Positions 39,771 to 47,048 of a stretch of DNA of 64,000 nt are shown one piece after another. The notes under the pieces were generated by a model. That model had not been told where the DNA came from, did no database searches, and saw only the letters and a list, made by a program, of their open reading frames with translations. A program made the position numbers and the translations under genes. This DNA comes from JAWLEP01 sp964553045. Its GTDB lineage: Bacteria > Fermentibacterota > Fermentibacteria > Fermentibacterales > JCC-6. Every line of letters begins with the position of its first letter. Position 1 is the first letter of the stretch. The stretch spans positions 1 through 64,000 of the forward strand of contig CAZKJG010000009.1 of assembly GCA_964553045.1 (NCBI GenBank), in the 5' to 3' direction.

Positions 39771-40715
39771 TCACTCAAAGGGGCTGCGGCGGTCGAAGTC
39801 CGGCAGGAAGGCTCCGGGGGAGTCCATGGCCTGGACGTAGCCCGCCCGGAGCCCCTCCTCCTCCAGGACCTCCCGCGCCCGTCCGTACTCCGAAGCGGTG
39901 ATCCTCCGCGCAAGAAGGGGGAACTCCCCGGCCCTGTGCATCGGGTTGTACTGAGACATCAGGCTGACCCCCACCCCCCGCGGGAGCTCCCGGGAGATGA
40001 ACCGCAGCCACTCCCCGGTGCCGGAGATGCCGTCGGGCAGGACCAGCAGCCTCACCAGCAGGCCCGACTGCGCGATGCCGTCGGGGCCGGTATCCAGCCC
40101 GCCGACCTGCCGGGACATCTCCCGAAGGGCCGCCCTGGCCGCATCCGCATAGTTGGGAGCGCCCGAGTAGCGCACGGCGTACGCGTTTTCCCAGTAGCGG
40201 GCGTCCGGAAGGTATATCTGGAAAACGCCCTCCAGCAGCCTCAGGGCCTCCACGCTGTCGTAGCCCGAGGAGTTGTAGATCCGGGGGAGGCCGAATCCCT
40301 CCTCCGCCGCCAGGGCCAGGGAGTCGAGTATCCAGGGCAGGTAGTGGGTGGGAGTGACGAAACCCGCGGAGGGACATCCCGCGTCCTGGAACTGCAGCAG
40401 CCGACTGACAAGCGCTTCCGGGGCCATCGGAAAGCGGCGGCCGGTCTGGCTGATGTCGTGGTTCTGGCAGTAGACGCATGAGAGGCTGCAGTGGGCCAGG
40501 AATACGTTTCCCACGCCCGCCCTTCCCCCCAGCACCGGCTCCTCGCCGTGATGGATACAGGTGGAAGCAACCTCCAGCTCGTCCCCGGCGCCGCAGCGCC
40601 CCCTCTCGCCCTGGAGGCGGCGGGCCCCGCACAGGTGGGGGCAGAGCCGGCAGGGAGAGCACAGCTCCCGCAGCCGGCCCGCCCGCTCGCGCAGAATTTC
40701 GGGGTCTGTGATCAC
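39771..40715 (-). CDS. Radical SAM protein related to PflX
   Basis: A 314-residue protein of the COG1313 type (PflX, homolog of pyruvate formate-lyase activating enzymes). The N-terminus has cysteines in CSPCRLCPHLCGARRL and RGRCGAG, possibly binding an extra cluster or zinc. The radical SAM motif is CSLSCVYCQN. The later IYNSSGYDSVEALRLLEG and PDARYWENAYAVRYSGAPNY are typical of this group. Its substrate is not established. GTG overlaps the ABC transporter stop by four bases (GTGA). No glycyl radical enzyme occurs nearby, so a simple activase role is not supported. Confidence 0.88.
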   Translation of the reverse strand: MITDPEILRERAGRLRELCSPCRLCPHLCGARRLQGERGRCGAGDELEVASTCIHHGEEPVLGGRAGVGNVFLAHCSLSCVYCQNHDISQTGRRFPMAPEALVSRLLQFQDAGCPSAGFVTPTHYLPWILDSLALAAEEGFGLPRIYNSSGYDSVEALRLLEGVFQIYLPDARYWENAYAVRYSGAPNYADAARAALREMSRQVGGLDTGPDGIAQSGLLVRLLVLPDGISGTGEWLRFISRELPRGVGVSLMSQYNPMHRAGEFPLLARRITASEYGRAREVLEEEGLRAGYVQAMDSPGAFLPDFDRRSPFE

Positions 40716-42445
40716 GGCCGTCCGGCTCCGGCGCCGGACATCTCGGTGGAGAGCACCCAGCGGTAGAGCCTGCTGTCGCGGCGCAGCCCCTCGTGGGTGC
40801 CGCAGGCCGCCAGACGGCCCTCGTGCAGGAGAATGACCCTGTCCGCGTGCTGTACGGTCGACTCCCTGTGGGTGACCACGAAGGTGATCGCCCCCGAAGC
40901 GGCGGGGCCCAGGCGCTTCCAGAGCGCCTCCTCCCGCTCGGCGTCCAGGGCCGCGGTGCAGTCGTCCAGCAGCAGAAGCGACGGCTCGCCGGCCAGGGCC
41001 CGTGCTATGGCAACCCGCTGCCGCTGGCCGCCGCTGACCCCGGTCCCGCCCTGGCCCAGGAGCCTGCGGGCCCCCAGGTGCAGCTCACCGGAGGGAAGCC
41101 CCGCCGTCTCCAGGGCCAGGGCCACCCGGCGCTCGGCAATGGGACGCCCCAGGCGGACGTTGTCCGCCACCGTCTCGCTGAAGAGCACCGACTCCTGGGG
41201 AACGTAGCCCAACCTGGCCGACAGCGCGTCCTCGGGTATGCGCTCCAGGGGAACGCCGTTGAGCAGAACCGTTCCCTCCTGGGCCGGCAGGAGGCCGGCC
41301 AGCATCTTCAGGAGGGTCGTCTTGCCGCTGCCCACCTCGCCCACCACGGCCACGACGGCCGGCGCCTCGACATCCAGGCTGATGCCCGTCAGCCCCGGCC
41401 CCTCGGGGTAGCGGAAGCCGGCCTCGCGCAGCTTCACCCCGGCGATGGGGCCGGGGTCCTCCCCCTCCAGCCTCCGCAGGCGGTCGGGGAAGTCAAGTAT
41501 CTCCACCTCCCTGTCTATGGAGGCGAAGGCCTGCCGGGAGGTGACGAAGAGGTTGGGAATGTCCATCATCGGCGCCAGCAGGAGGTCCAGGTAGACGTAG
41601 AATGCGTAGAAGTCCCCCAGGCCTATGCGCTGGCGGATCACGAGGATGCCGCCCACCAGCACCACCAGGACCTTCCCGAAGTGGCCGATGAAGTTGTAGA
41701 GGCTGTGGACCAGCATCATCAGCCTGGCTATGTCCATCTCTATGTCCACCCGCCGTTCCAGCAGCCTGCGCAGGCGGGACTTCTGACCCTCCTCGGCGCC
41801 GTACGCCTTCACTATGGAGATCCCGGCGAATGTGCTGTCCAGCAGGTCGTTGGTATGGCTGGTGGCCCTGCGGCTCTCCTCCACCTTCCTGCCCAGCCGG
41901 TGCTCCACCCGGTAGAAGATGTACAGCATCAGCGGAAGGGGCACCACGGCCAGGAGGGTCAGCCTCCAGCTTATCAGCACCATGACCGCGAGGCAGAACA
42001 GCAGCCTGGCCGACGACTCCAGGGCACGGAAAACGGCCGAGCAGCTGAACCAGCCGATGCGGGGGTACTCCACTATGTCGTCGGTGAGCCTGGTGGTGAG
42101 ATCACCCGGCCGGAAGCGCCCCCAGAATCGGTAGTCCTTCTCCTTCAGGCTGTCGAACACGTCGTCGCGCACGTCCAGGCCTATCTTGCTGTTCAGCCAG
42201 GCCCGGGCCCCCGGGTAGAGGCCGGCGACGAAGCGGCCCAGGGCCAGCGCCCCCAGCACCAGCATTATCCGGCGCAGTCTGCTGCCGCCCTCCAGCACGG
42301 GCTCCAGGTTGTCGAGTACGTATCGGAAGACCAGGGGAAACCCCAGGGCCACCCCGCTGGAGACCACGGTGAGCAGAAGAAGAACGGCTATGTGTCCGCG
42401 GTGTCCGCGCCAGTAGGCGGCTATCCAGCGCATGTGGCTAAGCAT
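40712..42445 (-). CDS. ABC exporter half-transporter with degenerate catalytic site
   Basis: A 577-residue type IV ABC exporter with an N-terminal six-helix domain and a C-terminal nucleotide-binding domain. Walker A is GEVGSGKTT, the signature VSGGQRQRV, and Walker B LLLLDD. The catalytic Glu that follows Walker B is replaced by Asp (LLLLDDCTAALD), as in the non-canonical site of heterodimeric exporters such as TM287/288. The partner gene has the complementary change (LSMGE instead of LSGGQ). The ATG has GGGGAAGG 4 bases before it and overlaps the partner by eight bases. The substrate (lipid, drug or peptide) is not predictable. Confidence 0.93.
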   Translation of the reverse strand: MLSHMRWIAAYWRGHRGHIAVLLLLTVVSSGVALGFPLVFRYVLDNLEPVLEGGSRLRRIMLVLGALALGRFVAGLYPGARAWLNSKIGLDVRDDVFDSLKEKDYRFWGRFRPGDLTTRLTDDIVEYPRIGWFSCSAVFRALESSARLLFCLAVMVLISWRLTLLAVVPLPLMLYIFYRVEHRLGRKVEESRRATSHTNDLLDSTFAGISIVKAYGAEEGQKSRLRRLLERRVDIEMDIARLMMLVHSLYNFIGHFGKVLVVLVGGILVIRQRIGLGDFYAFYVYLDLLLAPMMDIPNLFVTSRQAFASIDREVEILDFPDRLRRLEGEDPGPIAGVKLREAGFRYPEGPGLTGISLDVEAPAVVAVVGEVGSGKTTLLKMLAGLLPAQEGTVLLNGVPLERIPEDALSARLGYVPQESVLFSETVADNVRLGRPIAERRVALALETAGLPSGELHLGARRLLGQGGTGVSGGQRQRVAIARALAGEPSLLLLDDCTAALDAEREEALWKRLGPAASGAITFVVTHRESTVQHADRVILLHEGRLAACGTHEGLRRDSRLYRWVLSTEMSGAGAGRP

Positions 42446-44243
42446 CGATCCTTCCCCTTCCATCGGTCCGGCCCAGCTGAAGCCTGTAGAGCCCGGCGTA
42501 CACGCCCTTCCGCGCAAGCAGCTCCTCGTGCGGGCCCTCCTCAACCACCCGGCCGCCCTGTATAACCAGGATGCGGGTGGCGTGCAGAACCGTACCCAAC
42601 CGGTGGGCAACCACCAGGGCGGTCCGGTCCTCCACCATCAGATCGGTTGCCCGCTGTATGCGCTTCTCTGTCCCCGGGTCCACGCTGGATGTGGCCTCGT
42701 CAAGCACCAGTATGTCCGGCTGCCGCAGCACGGCCCTGGCGAAGCTGACCAGCTGCCTCTCGCCCATGGAGAGGTTGGTGCCGCCCTCGGCTATCCCGGT
42801 ATTCAGGCCGTGGGGCAGCCTCTCCACCAGATCCTCGGCGTCTATCGCCCGCATGGCGTCCATCTGCGCCTTCCGGGGGACCTCCGGGTCGAAGACGGTC
42901 AGGTTCTCCGACAGACTGCCCGAGAAGAGGTTGACGTCCTGCAGCACCATGCCCAGACGGCTGCGCCAGACGTCCAGCCTGAGGTCGGCTACGTTCACTC
43001 CGTCGACCGTGATACGACCCTTCTGCGGCGTGTAGAACCTCATCAGCAGACCCACCACGGTGGACTTGCCGCCGCCGCTGGCGCCCACCAGGGCCACCAT
43101 CTCTCCCCGACGTATGCACATGCTCATTCCCCGCAGCGCCCAGTCGTCGTCCTCGGCGTACCTGAACCAGACGTCTTCGAAGCGTATCTCCCGCCAGTCG
43201 GAAGGAAAGGCCTCCCGGCCCAGGGTCCCGTCCGGAGTAAGGGTCTCGGTGTCCAGTATGCCGAACAGCCGGTCGGCGGAAGCCAGGCCCCGCTGCACCT
43301 GGTTGAGCGTGGAGCTGAACATCAGTATGGGCTGGAACAGCCGACGGGTGTACTCCACGAACAGCACAACCGTACCCGCGGTGAGTACGCCTGAGGCGAG
43401 GCCGCCGCGGCCGGCGAACAGTATTACCGCCACCGCGACTATCTCGCAGCTTCCCAGGAAGCTCCAGAAAGTGTACTCCCACCCCATGGCCCGGACCTCC
43501 CGGCGCACGTACTCCCTTCCGGCCTGGTGAAGCTTCCGTGCCGCGGTGTCCGTGGCTCCGAAGACCTGCAGCACCGGAATGGAGCGCACGTATTCCGCAG
43601 CCACCGATGAGACCCGGGCGAAGGCACTGCGAAGCCTGCCGTAGAGGGTTCTCATGTAACGGAGTACCGGCAGGGTCAGGACGGCAACGGGGATTATCAG
43701 CAGCACAACGGCACCGGTTATCCTCAAGTCGGTGGCTGCCATCACCCCTATGGTGCCCGCCACCAGGGCCAGGCTGCGCAGCAGGGCCATGGACACCTCG
43801 CTGAACAGCATGCGTATCTTCTCGCCGTCGCTCTCCACCCTGGCCATCAGCCGGCCGGTGGGATGCCGGTCGAAGAAGGCCCTGGACAGTGTGAGCATGT
43901 GCGAGAAGACCCCCCCCTTGACGTCCCTGACCACGGCGAGACCGATCTTCGTGGCCATTACCACCTGCAGGTAGGAGAGGACCATGACCAGGCCGAACAG
44001 GCCGGCGAACAGGCAGGAGAGCAGGACTATCTCGACAATGCTCTCCTCCGGTATTGACACGTCTATTACGCGCCGCAGCACCAGGGGGGCGGCCAGCTCA
44101 CCAGCCACCGACAGCAGAAGGAGAGCGCCCGCTCCCAGAAAGGTGCCCAGCCGGGGGCGGACGTAGGGCCACAGCCGGGCCATGAGGCGAATGGACGAAG
44201 TACGCCTGGTGTCGGGCCGGTCGTCCTCGAGCTCCCCCCACAT
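42438..44243 (-). CDS. ABC exporter half-transporter, partner subunit
   Basis: A 601-residue half-transporter, first in the two-gene exporter operon. The membrane domain begins RLWPYVRPRLGTFLGAG. The nucleotide-binding domain has GASGGGKSTVVG, VLQDVNLFSGSL, the altered signature LSMGERQLVSFA and the intact Walker B with Glu, ILVLDEATSSVD. Together with its neighbour it forms one functional and one degenerate ATP site, typical of heterodimeric multidrug or lipid exporters. A short cytoplasmic N-terminus (about 20 residues) precedes the first helix. The ATG lies one codon inside a GTG; GAGGAG is 9 bases upstream. A 200-base leader with a small open frame precedes it. Confidence 0.93.
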   Translation of the reverse strand: MWGELEDDRPDTRRTSSIRLMARLWPYVRPRLGTFLGAGALLLLSVAGELAAPLVLRRVIDVSIPEESIVEIVLLSCLFAGLFGLVMVLSYLQVVMATKIGLAVVRDVKGGVFSHMLTLSRAFFDRHPTGRLMARVESDGEKIRMLFSEVSMALLRSLALVAGTIGVMAATDLRITGAVVLLIIPVAVLTLPVLRYMRTLYGRLRSAFARVSSVAAEYVRSIPVLQVFGATDTAARKLHQAGREYVRREVRAMGWEYTFWSFLGSCEIVAVAVILFAGRGGLASGVLTAGTVVLFVEYTRRLFQPILMFSSTLNQVQRGLASADRLFGILDTETLTPDGTLGREAFPSDWREIRFEDVWFRYAEDDDWALRGMSMCIRRGEMVALVGASGGGKSTVVGLLMRFYTPQKGRITVDGVNVADLRLDVWRSRLGMVLQDVNLFSGSLSENLTVFDPEVPRKAQMDAMRAIDAEDLVERLPHGLNTGIAEGGTNLSMGERQLVSFARAVLRQPDILVLDEATSSVDPGTEKRIQRATDLMVEDRTALVVAHRLGTVLHATRILVIQGGRVVEEGPHEELLARKGVYAGLYRLQLGRTDGRGRIDA

Positions 44244-44408
44244 CACGCACCGCTCCTCTCGGGTTTCTCGAGCGGATCCGCTCCGGAGGCTGGCGCGGCC
44301 GGCCGCCCGGATGGCCTTTCACCTGCTGTACTGTGGGTGGGGTCCGGGCAGGGTGAAGGCGCACTCCCCCGGAACGGCCGCCGTCCGCCTAGATTCTGCC
44401 GCCGTTCC

Positions 44409-44438
44409 TCAGCTGGGCTGGATCACTGCAAGGGACAT
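44409..44438 (-). CDS. Possible 9-residue leader peptide upstream of the ABC exporter
   Basis: ATG with GGGAGG exactly 6 bases upstream opens the frame MSLAVIQPS and then stops. It lies about 165 bases before the exporter start, downstream of a promoter-like sequence, in a leader containing further GC hairpins (for example around 44380). A strong ribosome-binding site for so short a frame is characteristic of regulatory upstream peptides, such as those controlling drug-exporter genes, but could be coincidence. Confidence 0.4.
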   Translation of the reverse strand: MSLAVIQPS

Positions 44439-44467
44439 GCGCTACCTCCCGGCTATGGTCGCCGGAT

Positions 44468-44495
44468 AACCTAGCACGAGAACCCGTACCGTCAA
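44468..44495 (-). promoter_or_regulatory. Predicted promoter of the ABC exporter operon
   Basis: On the minus strand TTGACG (44495-44490), a 16-base spacer and TAGGTT (44473-44468). This leaves a leader of about 215 bases before the exporter, containing the possible leader peptide. Confidence 0.55.
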
Positions 44496-44507
44496 GCCGG
44501 GCGGAGG

Positions 44508-45467
44508 TCAGCGGACCAGGAGCCGGTCCGCCTCGCCCCTTGGCATGGGGGAGACGTCATTCACGCAAGTTCCCCGGGAACCTATTACGGAGACCCTCCT
44601 TCCCGAAGCCACCTTGGCGTACAGGGCCATCGCCGATGCCATGGTCCGCAGGTCGGGGCCCTCGCCCAGGGCGACCGCCAGCGGTCCCGGCCGGTCGGCC
44701 ATGTTGAAGGTCTCCCGGTCTTCGGCGTCGGCGGCCAGCTCCAGGTTGTCTGCGTGAGACCGCCCGATCAGGCATACGCCGCCCGGAATCACCAGCATCC
44801 TCCCGCTGCGTATCATTCGGGCTGTTCCCGCGTCCGCCAGCCCCATCTCCCGAATCAGCCGAAGGCGACGGGAGTACCCCGGGTCGGTGAGAAGGCATCC
44901 TCCCGCCGGCGGGCGGTGGCGGAGACCCTCCCTCCCGGCGATGGCCATCTGCCGCTTCCTTCCCCGGCCGCTGATGTCCAGCAGGCCCTCCCGGTCCACC
45001 TGGCCCCGTCTCTCGGCCTCGGTCTTCGGCAGCAGCTTGGCCGACAGGGGTCGGAGAATCCTTCCGGGCAGCCCCGCCAGCCGCTCCACCCGCCTCAGGG
45101 ACCCGGAGTTCTGGGACATGGGCCGCTGCCCCAGGACCTCGCCGGTGAAGACCACGTCCAGCCCCTCCCGCGAGGCGATCTCCCCCAGGAGCATGAACAT
45201 GCGGGCGTGGCAGTCTATGCAGGGATTCATGTTGCCCCCGAAGCCGCTGGCCGGGCAGCGGATTATCTCCATTATGTGGGGCGTGAAGTCCACCACCCGC
45301 CATCGCGCTTCGAGGAACTGCTCGGCCATCTCCTCGGCCTCCGTGGCCGGGAAGAAGGGGCTCTCAAAGGTCACCAGCTCCAGCCGGATGCCCTGACGGG
45401 CCAGGAGCCATGCGGCCAGAACGCTGTCCAGCCCGGCCGAGAACGCGCCCGCCGCCTTTACGCCCAT
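44508..45467 (-). CDS. PP-loop ATPase, MnmA-like (possible tRNA thiolation)
   Basis: A 319-residue protein with an N-terminal PP-loop (AFSAGLDSVLAAWLL, motif SxGxDS at about residues 10-15) that adenylates substrates. A NPCIDCHARMF motif (Cys83, Cys86) matches the place of the MnmA-type catalytic cysteine region. The C-terminal half (GGCLLTDPGYSRRLRLIRE and later) fits the family of MnmA-like proteins in COG0482 rather than true MnmA, and no second catalytic cysteine is obvious. A role in 2-thiouridine or related sulfur transfer is therefore likely but unproven. ATG overlaps the HAD gene by ten bases; GGGGGAGG lies 9 bases upstream. Confidence 0.75.
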   Translation of the reverse strand: MGVKAAGAFSAGLDSVLAAWLLARQGIRLELVTFESPFFPATEAEEMAEQFLEARWRVVDFTPHIMEIIRCPASGFGGNMNPCIDCHARMFMLLGEIASREGLDVVFTGEVLGQRPMSQNSGSLRRVERLAGLPGRILRPLSAKLLPKTEAERRGQVDREGLLDISGRGRKRQMAIAGREGLRHRPPAGGCLLTDPGYSRRLRLIREMGLADAGTARMIRSGRMLVIPGGVCLIGRSHADNLELAADAEDRETFNMADRPGPLAVALGEGPDLRTMASAMALYAKVASGRRVSVIGSRGTCVNDVSPMPRGEADRLLVR

Positions 45468-46099
45468 CCGGTGTGTCCTCCCCCGATAATTCTCCACCCC
45501 TCGGACACCGCCAGGCGGCGAAGCCTGCGGTCGGGGCATACGGCCACCGGACGGCCGCAGATCGCCATCACATGCCGGTCCGACCAGGAGTCGCCCAGGG
45601 CGGCGGCAGCGGAAGCCGGTATCGACATCTCCCTCAGCAGCCCCTCCGCCAGATTCGCCTTGCTGCGGCCCCAGGGTCGGGGCCCGGCCAGCCTTCCGGT
45701 CAGCCTGCCGTCGGCGGTCTCCGGAACGCTGGCCACCACCCGGGAGGCTCCGCAGAGGTCGGCCAGATCCCGGGCCAGCGGGTCCAGTGTCGCCGAGACC
45801 AGCACCACCCGGGTGCCGGCCTCTGCCCAGGATCGCACCATCTCGGCGACACCGGGCCTTACGCGTCGGCGAAGGCTCTCCGCGAGTCGGTGGCAGTGCT
45901 CCTGCAGGCTGTCGGAATCCAATCCGCTCAGATAGCGGCGGTTCCAGCCCTTGCCCTGCGATACGGTCCGGAGGGGGTGCAGGCCGTAGCCGGCCAGGAA
46001 GCGCAGGAAACCGAAGGGGGAAAGGCCGCCGCTTTCGGCCAGCGAGAGCACCAGTTCCTTCTCCGAGGACACCGAGATCAGCGTACCGTCCAGGTCCAC
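45458..46099 (-). CDS. HAD-family phosphatase (SerB-like)
   Basis: A 213-residue HAD-IB type hydrolase. Motif I is DLDGTLISVS directly at the start (nucleophile Asp2 and Asp4), motif II VVLVSATLDPL, the conserved Lys in SKANLAEG and motif III LGDSWSDRHVM. The closest resemblance is to phosphoserine phosphatase-like proteins, but many members act on other small phosphates. The start is GTG with GAGGG 8 bases upstream; the frame runs a little further up without a start codon or better signal. The gene is a few bases after the Tat-exported protein and overlaps the PP-loop gene. Confidence 0.85.
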   Translation of the reverse strand: MDLDGTLISVSSEKELVLSLAESGGLSPFGFLRFLAGYGLHPLRTVSQGKGWNRRYLSGLDSDSLQEHCHRLAESLRRRVRPGVAEMVRSWAEAGTRVVLVSATLDPLARDLADLCGASRVVASVPETADGRLTGRLAGPRPWGRSKANLAEGLLREMSIPASAAAALGDSWSDRHVMAICGRPVAVCPDRRLRRLAVSEGWRIIGGGHTGWA

Positions 46100-46127
46100 C
46101 AGAGCAGCCCTCGGAGGGGCAGTGTCG

Positions 46128-47036
46128 CTATCCCTGAGGATCGGGAGCGATCCTCACCCCCCGGCCGGAGCCGGGGGTGTTGTCGAACACGGCGGTCACA
46201 TGGACCAGTATGCCGGGGAAAAACCGTGGAAAGTCACCGTGAAAGTAGCTGTGCGCGAGGTTGGTGTACTCGACGATGTCCCTGGCGTAACGGCCGGCCT
46301 CGTCGTCATCCGGGCCCACCAGCTCTCCTATCCCCCGCACCTCGTAGGACTTCCTGTCCAGGAACACAAGCGAGGTGGCCGGGCAGGCCATCAGGTTTAC
46401 GAAGGTATGGGTCTCGAACTCCGGAGTGGAGTAGAGCTCGAGGGACACGAGCTTGGTCCGGTCGAAGTTCTCCCCGCTGGAGTACACCTCCCGAAGCAGG
46501 CTGAGCCTCTCCCGCATGGGGGAATCACCGGTCTCCCTCATCCTCTCCATGTAGCCGCCTATCAGGTCCCTGCGCGGACAGAGCCCCATTCCCTTGAAAG
46601 CGTTGTTCACCGAGAGCGCGCTGTCCCGGCGCCGGCCGCCCCAGGTGGCCATGGCGGCATTGTGGGGGCCCGCCAGCGAAGGCGGCCCGCCCTCTCCGGA
46701 CATCATGGCCTCTATGGTTTCCAGTACTTCCCGCCGGGCGGTGACGTTCCAGTCCATGAACGCATCGGGAAGCTCCACCGTCTGCATGTCGGTCCAGCCG
46801 TCCTCCAGCCTGGCCCGGACGATCCCCTCCGCCTCCCGGGAGGCGTCAACGGTCTGCTGTCGAAAGCTGCCGGCGCTCCAGTACTCCTCCTCCGCCTGCT
46901 CCATCTCTCCGGCAAGGGCTCCGGCTCCCAGTCCCGAGACCAGAGCCGCCCCTCCCAGCCTACCCATCCTTTCCAGGAACTCCCGTCTGCTCATGCTTCC
47001 GCCGTCATCGGTGCGTCGAGGTCCGCTGTCGCCCAT
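46128..47036 (-). CDS. Tat-exported protein of unknown function
   Basis: I do not recognise the family. The 302-residue product has a twin-arginine signal peptide (MSRREFLERMGRLGGAALVS, with a 14-residue lead) so it is probably folded, and possibly cofactor-bearing, before export. Conserved-looking segments are MACPATSLVFLDRKSYEVRG, SYFHGDFPRFFPGILVHVTA and LAGPHNAAMATWGGRRRDSA. There are two cysteines outside the signal (GLCPRR and MACPA). The ATG has GGAG 6 bases upstream and lies 12 bases after the AAA/TPR gene; an internal ATG at SRREFL is the alternative start. Its cotranscription with a regulator gene may hint at a control link. Confidence 0.7.
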   Translation of the reverse strand: MGDSGPRRTDDGGSMSRREFLERMGRLGGAALVSGLGAGALAGEMEQAEEEYWSAGSFRQQTVDASREAEGIVRARLEDGWTDMQTVELPDAFMDWNVTARREVLETIEAMMSGEGGPPSLAGPHNAAMATWGGRRRDSALSVNNAFKGMGLCPRRDLIGGYMERMRETGDSPMRERLSLLREVYSSGENFDRTKLVSLELYSTPEFETHTFVNLMACPATSLVFLDRKSYEVRGIGELVGPDDDEAGRYARDIVEYTNLAHSYFHGDFPRFFPGILVHVTAVFDNTPGSGRGVRIAPDPQG

Positions 47037-47048
47037 TCATCACTCCGT

